A stretch of DNA of 64,000 nucleotides from Mesorhizobium sp. (lineage in GTDB: Bacteria; Pseudomonadota; Alphaproteobacteria; Rhizobiales; Rhizobiaceae): positions 1 through 64,000 of the forward strand of contig SAQG01000006.1 in NCBI GenBank assembly GCA_004020315.1. Direction: 5' to 3'. A model generated the notes under the pieces. That model did no database searches, was not told where the DNA came from, and was given only the letters and a program-made list of their open reading frames with translations. Positions 57,818 to 64,000 of the stretch are shown one piece after another; positions within the stretch are counted from its first letter, which is position 1, and each line of letters starts with the position of its first letter. The position numbers and the translations under genes were made by a program.

Positions 57818-58096
57818 GGTTACGTCCTTAAGATTTTCCGGGCACGGCTGGCGGCTGGCCCATGGGCATCCCTTGTGGTCCGTTCGCGCAACGCTTCCGG
57901 AATAACCCCAAAAATGCACCGTTGGCGGCCTTTTCGGGGCAAATGTTGGTGAAAGGAAGGCGCTGGATTCCTCCAATTCACCATTCTCTTCATGAACCGT
58001 TATGGTTAAGGATCGGTTAGGACGTATCGGCGCGGCGCGTTGCCGCGCCTTGAGCGAGCCGTGTGGCACCGTCAGCGGACTATCGACGTCGGTAAT

Positions 58097-58570
58097 CTAC
58101 TGATTTGCCTTGGGCATGAAGGCAGCGATCCATTCCTTCGGAAAACGCCTAGGCCGGCCGTTCTCGCCGATGATCGCCGCCTCGACCCGCGCCTCGACCA
58201 GCACCTCGCCGCCGCGCTTCAGCTGCTGCGCCATGAAGATGCGGGCCCCCGAAATCTCCTCGGTGCGCGTCTCGATGGTCAAGATGTCGTCCATACGGGC
58301 GGATTCGCGGAAGTTGATCTCCATGCGCCGCACCACCCAGACTATTCTTTCGCCGTGCTTGCCCTCGGCGAGTTCGGTATGATGGACGCCGGCAAGCCTG
58401 AGATAGTCGGAACGGCCGCGCTCGAAGAATTCGAGATAGCGCGCGTGATAGACGACGCCGGAGAAATCGGTGTCGGCATAATAGACCCGCGCCAACAGCC
58501 GGTGGCCGAATTCCGTCAGCGCGCCGGAAAGCCCCGCGCAGAGCGCCGCCGATTCACCATGATCGTCCAT
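58097..58570 (-). CDS. ybgC: Tol-Pal associated acyl-CoA thioesterase YbgC
   Basis: A 157-residue hotdog-fold thioesterase: LARVYYADTDFSGVVYHARY (catalytic Asp in YADTD), then LEFFERGRSDYLRLAGV. It hydrolyses acyl-CoA thioesters and is the usual first gene of the tol cluster. A 279-bp gap before tolQ holds the likely tolQ promoter. Confidence 0.93.
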   Translation of the reverse strand: MDDHGESAALCAGLSGALTEFGHRLLARVYYADTDFSGVVYHARYLEFFERGRSDYLRLAGVHHTELAEGKHGERIVWVVRRMEINFRESARMDDILTIETRTEEISGARIFMAQQLKRGGEVLVEARVEAAIIGENGRPRRFPKEWIAAFMPKANQ

Positions 58571-58598
58571 TGCGCTTTCCTTTTCGGGCCTGACAGGG

Positions 58599-58684
58599 CA
58601 CCTAAAGCGCGACGCGCTTTAGGTGGTTGTTTCGGTGCGTGTCGTTGTCCCAAAACCGCCACACACTTTTGGGCGACACGCATT
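58599..58684. repeat. Palindromic repeats before the GH5 gene (family B plus a perfect hairpin)
   Basis: Two parts. First a perfect 13-bp inverted repeat, CACCTAAAGCGCG and CGCGCTTTAGGTG, around one base (58599-58625). Then the family B unit at 58637-58684 (TGCGTGTCGTTGTCCCAAAA, then CTTTTGGGCGACACGCA), as at 23665. They sit between ybgC and the divergent GH5 gene. Confidence 0.82.
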
Positions 58685-58703
58685 AGCTTGGCGCAAGAAC
58701 CCG

Positions 58704-59954
58704 ATGGCACTGTTGAAGGCGATGATCAAGACCTTGATGGCGGCGCTGCTTGTGCTGGCCGCGCTGGTGCTGCCGGGCCAGGCGGGGAGCTTTTCGATGA
58801 AGCGCGGCCTCAATCTCGACCAATGGACGACATGGCCGGGCGAGGACAAATGGGGCGACCGGCACGCGATTTTGCCCTATCCGGAATGGCGCAAATTCCT
58901 CAATGACGACGACCTCAAGGCGCTGAGGAGCGCCGGCTTCGATTTCCTGCGCATGCCGGTCGATCCGTCGCCGTTCCTGTCCGGCGAGACGCTGGCGCTG
59001 CGCGACGACCTCTATGCCAGCGTGCTGGACTCGGTGCGCATGGTCAATCGCGCCGGACTGAAAGTGGTCGTCGACATGCACCTGATCCCCAGCGGCAGCA
59101 ACCGCAAGATCGGCATGGGCGAGGTGATGGACGACCCGAAAACCTTCGAAGCCTATGTCGAAGTGGTGCGCAAGATGGCGCGCACGCTGGCCGATGAGGA
59201 TCCGCGCCAAGTCGCCTTCGAGCCGATGAACGAGCCGGTCGTCGACTGCGACGCCGACGGCACCGGCCTCTGGCCGGAGCGCCAGCAGAGACTGTTCGCG
59301 GCGGCGCGTTCGTCAGCCACGAAGCTCACCCTGATCCTGACCGGCGCCTGCTATTCCAATGCGGCATCGCTGGCAAAGATCGATCCGAAGGCTATCCCGG
59401 ACGACAATATCATCTGGACCTTCCACTCATACGACCCGTTCCTGCTGACCCACCAGGGCGCGACCTGGGCCGGCGACTTTATCCCCTACGTGACCGGCCT
59501 GCCCTATCCGCTCGGCGCCGTCCCGCGCGCCCAGTTGGAGGTTACGCTCGATACGATCCGCGCGAGGATCAAGGCCGAGGCGCCATGGACGCGGCAGAGC
59601 GGACTGCTTGCCTATCTCGACGAGCAGGTCGCCAGCATGGACACGGACGAGACGCTGCTCGGGCTGATGGATGCGCCGTTCACCAGGGTCGAGGCCTGGG
59701 CAAGGGCCAATGGCATCAGGCCGGAGAACATCACGCTGGGCGAATTCGGCATGATCCGCCAGGAATACGGCAATGCCTATGTGATGCCGGCCGAATACCG
59801 CGCCGCTTATGTCAGGGACATGATCGCGCGCGTCGAAGCCCATGGCTTCTCGTGGTCGGTATGGAGCTATGGCGGCGCCTTCGGCATCGTCGACGCTTTC
59901 GATGGCGACAAGGCCGAGCCGGATGTGATGGACGCGATCAAGTCACTTCGTTGA
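58704..59954 (+). CDS. Secreted glycoside hydrolase family 5 protein
   Basis: A 416-residue enzyme with a signal peptide (MIKTLMAALLVLAALVLPGQA). GH5/cellulase fold: the acid/base Glu in AFEPMNEPVVD and the nucleophile Glu in ITLGEFGMIRQEYG; the substrate cleft includes KVVVDMHLIPSG and WTFHSYDPFLLTHQG. It probably cuts beta-1,4- or beta-1,3-glucans, perhaps exopolysaccharide or plant cell wall; the true substrate is unknown. Start at 58704 (MALLKAM) or at the Met six codons later. Convergent with the phosphoesterase gene, 6 bp between stops. Confidence 0.85.
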   Translation: MALLKAMIKTLMAALLVLAALVLPGQAGSFSMKRGLNLDQWTTWPGEDKWGDRHAILPYPEWRKFLNDDDLKALRSAGFDFLRMPVDPSPFLSGETLALRDDLYASVLDSVRMVNRAGLKVVVDMHLIPSGSNRKIGMGEVMDDPKTFEAYVEVVRKMARTLADEDPRQVAFEPMNEPVVDCDADGTGLWPERQQRLFAAARSSATKLTLILTGACYSNAASLAKIDPKAIPDDNIIWTFHSYDPFLLTHQGATWAGDFIPYVTGLPYPLGAVPRAQLEVTLDTIRARIKAEAPWTRQSGLLAYLDEQVASMDTDETLLGLMDAPFTRVEAWARANGIRPENITLGEFGMIRQEYGNAYVMPAEYRAAYVRDMIARVEAHGFSWSVWSYGGAFGIVDAFDGDKAEPDVMDAIKSLR

Positions 59955-59960
59955 AGCGGT

Positions 59961-60869
59961 TCAGGCGGAACCCAGTTCGATCGAAAGAATCTCTGGGCGC
60001 ATCCCAAAACGCACCGGCAGGATGCTGAAACCGAGCCCTCCGGAAACGATCAGGTTGCGGTTGTGCTCGACGATATGGCCATAGGCAAAACGGTTGCCGA
60101 AGCGGGACGGCACGACCGGAGAATAGCCGAGCAACCGCACCTGTCCGCCATGGGTATGACCCGAAAGGGTCAACGATACCCGCGACGAGACCTTCGGGAA
60201 TATGTCCGGCTCATGCGCGAGCAGGATAACGGGAGCCTTGTCGCTCACCTTTGCCAGCGTGCCATGCAGGTCGTCCAGCCCTTTGAATTTGCTGCGGCCC
60301 CAGGCCTTGCCCGGCCGCAGCGCAAGCTGGTCCGCAAGTCCGGCGACCCAAAAGCCATGCCCGTCCTTTTCCAGGCGGGCGGCATCGTTTTCCAGGACCG
60401 GGATGCCGGCACTTTCGAGCGCCCGGCGCGCCACCGTCGGCCCCAACCCGGCCTTCTGCGCGGATAGGTCCTCCCACCAGTCATGATTGCCAAGGATCGA
60501 CCACACGCCGAGCGGCGCCTTCAGGCCGGACAAGGCCGGCGCCCATTCGGAGGAACCCACCCAGTCCGTCACCAGGCGTGTGCCGGATGCATAATCGCCG
60601 AGCAGGACAATCAGATCCGGCTGCAGGCTGTTCGCCCGTTCGGCAAGCGACCTAATCCGCTCCGGCGTCATCCATGGCCGGCAAGCATGAATATCGGCGA
60701 GAGCGACAACGCGAAGCCGCAATCCTGCGGGCCAGTTTGGCGGCGTCAATGAATAGCGCTTTACATGCGTCAGCAACATCGGCTCGAGGCCAACCGCATA
60801 AGCGCTGAGCGACACGGCCGAAAAGAACGAACCGCCGATGAGGCGCAGGAAGCCACGTCTGGTGATCAT
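59961..60869 (-). CDS. Tat-exported metallophosphoesterase (YkuE-like)
   Basis: A 302-residue calcineurin-like phosphoesterase. The N-terminus MITRRGFLRLIGGSFFSAV is a twin-arginine signal. Metal motifs in order: VVALADIHACR, VLLGDYAS, GNHDWW, LLAHEPD and LSGHTHGGQ. It is likely a periplasmic or membrane-anchored phosphoesterase acting on lipid or nucleotide phosphates. A 124-bp gap separates it from ruvB on the same strand. Confidence 0.88.
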   Translation of the reverse strand: MITRRGFLRLIGGSFFSAVSLSAYAVGLEPMLLTHVKRYSLTPPNWPAGLRLRVVALADIHACRPWMTPERIRSLAERANSLQPDLIVLLGDYASGTRLVTDWVGSSEWAPALSGLKAPLGVWSILGNHDWWEDLSAQKAGLGPTVARRALESAGIPVLENDAARLEKDGHGFWVAGLADQLALRPGKAWGRSKFKGLDDLHGTLAKVSDKAPVILLAHEPDIFPKVSSRVSLTLSGHTHGGQVRLLGYSPVVPSRFGNRFAYGHIVEHNRNLIVSGGLGFSILPVRFGMRPEILSIELGSA

Positions 60870-60993
60870 CGCTCAGCTCCGACGGTTCGTGGGATCGACG
60901 GTCCCACAGCGCGAAGTATTAGAGCCCGCAAATGCGCCGGCAAGCTGACCAGGATGAGGAGATTTTGCGCAGGAACGAAGCGCCGCGCGGACG

Positions 60994-62031
60994 CTACTCT
61001 TCTTGGAACAGGCTGATCTGCTGCTGTGCCAGGTCCTTCGGCGCATCAAGGCCGAGGTGCCGCCATGCATTGGCGGTCAAGACGCGGCCGCGCGGCGTGC
61101 GCTGAATAAAACCCTGCTGGATCAGATAGGGCTCGATAATGTCCTCGATGGCGTCGCGCGGCTCGGAAAGCCCCGCCGCGATCGTCTCGATGCCGACCGG
61201 CCCACCGCCAAAATTCCGCGCGATCATCGAGAGATAGCGGCGGTCGAGCGCATCGAGGCCGAGCGCGTCGACCTCCAGCCGCGTCAGCGCTTCGTCGGCG
61301 ATCTGGCGATCGACATGACCGTCGCCGGCGACGGAGGCGAAATCGCGCACGCGGCGCAGCAGCCGGCCGGCGATGCGCGGTGTGCCGCGCGCGCGCCGTG
61401 CGATCTCCAGCGCGCCATCGTCGCCGAGTGGCATGGCAAGGATACGTGCGCCACGGCGCACGATCTGCTCCAGTTCCTCGACCGAGTAGAAATTGAGGCG
61501 GACCGGAATGCCGAAGCGGTCGCGCAGCGGATTGGTCAAAAGGCCGAGCCGGGTGGTGGCGGCGACCAGGGTGAAGCGGGCAAGATCGATCTTGACCGAG
61601 CGCGCCGCCGGCCCTTCGCCGATGATCAGGTCGAGCTGGAAATCCTCCATCGCCGGATAGAGGATTTCCTCGACCGCCGGGTTGAGCCGGTGGATCTCGT
61701 CGATGAACAGCACGTCGCGGTCTTCCAGATTGGTGAGCAGTGCTGCGAGATCGCCGGCCCTGGCGATGACCGGACCGGAGGTCGAGCGGAAATTGACGCC
61801 GAGCTCGCGCGCCATGATCTGCGCCAGCGTCGTCTTGCCGAGGCCGGGCGGGCCAACGAACAGCACATGGTCGAGCGCCTCGCTGCGGCCCTTGGCGGCC
61901 TCGATGAACACTTTGAGATTGGCCCGCACCGCCGCCTGACCGACGAAGTCGCCAAGCGTCTGCGGCCGCAAGGTCTGCTCGGCATCCTCGCCGCGCTTGT
62001 CGGGAGCAATGAGGCGTGGCGAAAGGCTCAT
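60994..62031 (-). CDS. ruvB: Holliday junction branch-migration helicase RuvB
   Basis: A 345-residue AAA+ motor: [20 protein letters not shown], Walker [19 protein letters not shown], Walker [11 protein letters not shown], sensor region [20 protein letters not shown], and a winged-helix C-terminus ([36 protein letters not shown]). It drives branch migration with RuvA. Last gene of the ruvC-(vapBC)-ruvA-ruvB group; 43 bp after ruvA. Confidence 0.96.
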   Translation of the reverse strand: MSLSPRLIAPDKRGEDAEQTLRPQTLGDFVGQAAVRANLKVFIEAAKGRSEALDHVLFVGPPGLGKTTLAQIMARELGVNFRSTSGPVIARAGDLAALLTNLEDRDVLFIDEIHRLNPAVEEILYPAMEDFQLDLIIGEGPAARSVKIDLARFTLVAATTRLGLLTNPLRDRFGIPVRLNFYSVEELEQIVRRGARILAMPLGDDGALEIARRARGTPRIAGRLLRRVRDFASVAGDGHVDRQIADEALTRLEVDALGLDALDRRYLSMIARNFGGGPVGIETIAAGLSEPRDAIEDIIEPYLIQQGFIQRTPRGRVLTANAWRHLGLDAPKDLAQQQISLFQEE

Positions 62032-62074
62032 GCCGCCTTCCTTGCACAGGGCAGGGAACGGGACAAGCGTAGAC

Positions 62075-62695
62075 TCACCGCGCCAGTTCCTTCAGCCCGA
62101 AGCGGATCAGCTTCGACGCATCCGCACCCTCGCCGGCGCTTTTCAGTGCCGCCGCCACCGCATTGGCGGCGATGTCGCGCGAATAGCCGAGATTAACCAG
62201 CGCCGAGACGGCGTCGGTGATCGGCGCCGGCGCGACGCCTTCGCCGAGTTCCTGCTTCAGGCCGATGGTCCCGGACGCAGAGCCCGCATAGGCAGGCGCC
62301 TTGTTCTTCAGTTCGGTGACAATGCGCTCGGCCACCTTTTTGCCGACGCCCGGCGCGCGGCTGACCATGGCAATATCACGCAGTGCGATGGCATTGGCGA
62401 GATCGGCCGGCGCCAGCGTCGAGAGAATAGCCAGCGCCACCTTGGCGCCAACGCCCTGCACATTGCTCATCAACAGCCGGAACCATTCGCGCTCCAGCAC
62501 CGACTGGAAACCGTAGAGCCGCAACATGTCCTCGCGGACATAGGTTTCGATGAACAGCACCACCGCCTCGCCGGGGGCCGGCAAGGCGGCCAGCGTACGC
62601 GTCGAGCAGTGGGCGACATAGCCGACGCCGTGCACGTCGATGATGCAGAAATCCTCGTCGATCTCGTCCAGCGTGCCTTTGAGCTTGCCGATCAT
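62075..62695 (-). CDS. ruvA: Holliday junction DNA-binding protein RuvA
   Basis: A 206-residue protein: OB-fold N-terminus ([20 protein letters not shown]), helix-hairpin-helix motifs ([36 protein letters not shown]) and the C-terminal RuvB-contact domain ([20 protein letters not shown]). It binds four-way junctions as a tetramer. It lies 27 bp after the vapC stop, so it depends on transcription coming through the inserted toxin-antitoxin genes or a local promoter. Confidence 0.95.
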   Translation of the reverse strand: MIGKLKGTLDEIDEDFCIIDVHGVGYVAHCSTRTLAALPAPGEAVVLFIETYVREDMLRLYGFQSVLEREWFRLLMSNVQGVGAKVALAILSTLAPADLANAIALRDIAMVSRAPGVGKKVAERIVTELKNKAPAYAGSASGTIGLKQELGEGVAPAPITDAVSALVNLGYSRDIAANAVAAALKSAGEGADASKLIRFGLKELAR

Positions 62696-62697
62696 GC

Positions 62698-62731
62698 CAA
62701 GGCTCTCATGGATACAAGGCCCTCATGGATA
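62698..62731. repeat. 17-bp tandem duplication at the vapC-ruvA junction
   Basis: CAAGGCTCTCATGGATA (62698-62714) is followed at once by CAAGGCCCTCATGGATA (62715-62731), one base different. The second copy contains the vapC stop codon. It may mark the site where the vapBC module was joined. Confidence 0.9.
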
Positions 62732-63142
62732 GGTTTCGGGAGACATGATATCGAGATCCGGAAAGTAGCTGCGGTAGCGGGCGACATCGCGCGTCAGCAG
62801 ACGATGCCCAGCGACAACCGCATGGGCTCCAATAAAGAAATCCGGCAGCGTTCGTTCGCGGAGCCCGCCTGCGCGGCGATAACGGGAATGCGTGACCCCG
62901 GCAAGGAATGCCGCTTCCAATGGCAAGAGTTCTCGATCCATCTTGAGCGTCTCGACTGCTTTACGAAGTAAGGGTTCCGTCGCTATCAGCGGCGCGAGTT
63001 CAGACCAGACGATTGTGTTGATAACGAGTGCGCCATCGCGCCGGCATGCGGTGAGCGCAGACGCCGACCACTTCGTCTCCCGTCCGGCCGGACCCCAAAC
63101 GTCGATCAGGACATTTGTGTCAATCAAGGTCGAGATCTTCAC
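62723..63142 (-). CDS. vapC: VapC-type PIN-domain toxin
   Basis: A 139-residue PIN-domain ribonuclease. Acidic residues in TLIDTNVLIDVWGP (Asp), IVWSELAPLIA (Glu) and RTLPDFFIGAHAV with LLTRDVARY (Asp, Asp) match the metal site. VapC toxins cut tRNA or rRNA. GTG start; its first 23 bases overlap vapB, so the two are translated together. Located between ruvC and ruvA. Confidence 0.9.
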   Translation of the reverse strand: MKISTLIDTNVLIDVWGPAGRETKWSASALTACRRDGALVINTIVWSELAPLIATEPLLRKAVETLKMDRELLPLEAAFLAGVTHSRYRRAGGLRERTLPDFFIGAHAVVAGHRLLTRDVARYRSYFPDLDIMSPETYP

Positions 63143-63389
63143 GTGGACCCCTCAGCCACCCCACATACTCGTCCGTTGTCATGCCTCCCAAGTCCAACGT
63201 GCCGGCCATATGATCGAGAAGTTGGCTGAATTTGCGAGATGCCTCTTCTTCGGAAATGTTTTCGTTCACCGCAACAACACGAACGCCATCGTCAGTAGGC
63301 ACGAACTCCACCTCGGAGCCCGGGCCAATACCCAAATGATCCCGTATCTCCTTCGGGATCGTCACTTGGCCTTTGATTGTCACACGCAT
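63120..63389 (-). CDS. vapB: VapB/AbrB-type antitoxin
   Basis: An 89-residue protein with an AbrB/SpoVT swapped-hairpin domain (RVTIKGQVTIPKEIRDHLGI, then GPGSEVEFVP) and an acidic tail (TTDEYVGWLRGPREDLDLD) to hold the toxin. Directly upstream is a perfect inverted repeat, its likely autoregulatory site. Confidence 0.9.
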   Translation of the reverse strand: MRVTIKGQVTIPKEIRDHLGIGPGSEVEFVPTDDGVRVVAVNENISEEEASRKFSQLLDHMAGTLDLGGMTTDEYVGWLRGPREDLDLD

Positions 63390-63390
63390 G

Positions 63391-63411
63391 GTAATACCTC
63401 ACCGGTATTAC
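63391..63411. promoter_or_regulatory. Operator palindrome before vapBC
   Basis: GTAATACC (63391-63398) and GGTATTAC (63404-63411) form a perfect 8-bp inverted repeat around TCACC, one base before the vapB start codon. Such sites bind VapBC complexes in known systems. Confidence 0.82.
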
Positions 63412-63447
63412 TTACTGCTGCACCCAGAACAAGTCAAGAACAAGCTG

Positions 63448-63957
63448 TCATGCCAGCGCCGCCAACCTGTAGACAACGCTCTGCCGGTGATGCGCGTGGC
63501 AGATGGCAATGGCCAGCGCGTCGGCGGCATCGTCGGTGTCGAACGTCGCCTTCGGCATCAGCACCTTGACCATCATGTGGATCTGCTTCTTGTCGCCATG
63601 GCCGACGCCGATCACCGCCTTCTTGACGGCGTTGGGCGCATATTCGGCAACGATCAGGCCGGCCAGTGCCGGCACCAGCATGGCGATGCCGCGCGCCTGG
63701 CCGAGCTTCAGTGTCGCTGCCGCATCCTTATTGACGAAAGTCTGCTCGACCGCCGCCTCGTGCGGCATGGCGGCATGCAGGATCTCGGCGAGCCCGTCAT
63801 GCAACTGGCAAAGGCGCTTCGCCAGCGCCGCCTTGTCGTCGGAACGCACGGTGCCGGAGGCGACGAAGCGCAGCGAGTTGCCAAGGCTTTCGACGATGCC
63901 CCAGCCGGTGCGCCTTAGGCCCGGATCGATGCCGATGATGCGAATCGCTTCCCCCAT
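63448..63957 (-). CDS. ruvC: Holliday junction resolvase RuvC
   Basis: A 169-residue RNase H-like nuclease: [20 protein letters not shown] (first catalytic Asp), [20 protein letters not shown] (Glu), and the Asp residues in [20 protein letters not shown]. It cuts four-way junctions. First gene of the ruvC-(vapBC)-ruvA-ruvB set. The promoter and any LexA site lie at or beyond the window's right edge. Confidence 0.95.
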   Translation of the reverse strand: MGEAIRIIGIDPGLRRTGWGIVESLGNSLRFVASGTVRSDDKAALAKRLCQLHDGLAEILHAAMPHEAAVEQTFVNKDAAATLKLGQARGIAMLVPALAGLIVAEYAPNAVKKAVIGVGHGDKKQIHMMVKVLMPKATFDTDDAADALAIAICHAHHRQSVVYRLAALA

Positions 63958-64000
63958 CCGCCAAGTCTACCCTTGGCGGACAGCGATGCCAGCGAAATGT

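Overview
The window looks like chromosomal DNA of a GC-rich rhizobial alphaproteobacterium, most likely Mesorhizobium or a close relative in the Phyllobacteriaceae. This rests on the gene families and their order: phaR/phaAB with bdhA, an RpoH2-type sigma factor behind an RpoE2/EcfG-like promoter, a CarD/CdnL regulator, ybgC-tolQRAB-pal-cpoB-tilS-ftsH-glmM, serC-serA and ruvCAB. It also rests on several families of palindromic intergenic repeats of the kind that litter rhizobial genomes. No tRNA, rRNA, CRISPR array or complete insertion sequence was seen.

Layout. 1-0.5 kb: an SDR/epimerase gene cut at its 5' end and fused to sequence resembling the end of an insertion element. 0.6-9.1 kb: a DUF3309-like micro-protein, an RND efflux pump with its adaptor, and a two-subunit molybdenum hydroxylase divergent from a TetR regulator with a palindromic operator. 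9.1-17.5 kb: a patatin-like lipase, 3-hydroxybutyrate dehydrogenase, PhaR and PhaA/PhaB (polyhydroxybutyrate metabolism). Two further TetR regulators lie here, each divergent from its probable target and each with two operator copies exactly 40 bp apart. One target is a frameshifted FAD monooxygenase. 17.5-23.7 kb: a 680-bp gene-free stretch, a SUV3-like RNA helicase carrying a translated palindromic repeat, an S4-domain protein, ferredoxin FdxA and CarD. 23.7-29 kb: a polar amino acid ABC importer, rpoH2 and an M48 lipoprotein peptidase.

29-35.2 kb: thiamine uptake (thiBPQ under a TPP riboswitch) divergent from thiamine pyrophosphokinase, then an ABC-F ATPase. 35.2-37.5 kb: a ccdAB toxin-antitoxin pair whose CcdB lacks the gyrase-poisoning Trp-Gly-Ile end, then a membrane protein of unknown function. 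37.5-45.2 kb: purA, a DMT transporter, serA/serC, and two related outer-membrane beta-barrel proteins.

45.4-64 kb: the envelope and housekeeping block glmM, ftsH, tilS, cpoB, pal, tolB, tolA, tolR, tolQ, ybgC, all on the minus strand. It is interrupted on the plus strand by a secreted protein built of cysteine-paired repeats. A GH5 glycosidase and a Tat-exported phosphoesterase follow. Last comes the Holliday-junction operon ruvC-ruvA-ruvB, with a complete vapBC toxin-antitoxin module inserted between ruvC and ruvA.

Most genes are ordinary rhizobial core genes. The observations most worth following are vapBC inside ruvCAB, the in-frame repeat in the helicase, the repeat-built secreted protein, the CcdB variant, the RpoE2-like promoter before rpoH2, and the paired TetR operators. 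All function calls come from reading motifs and context; no database search was run.
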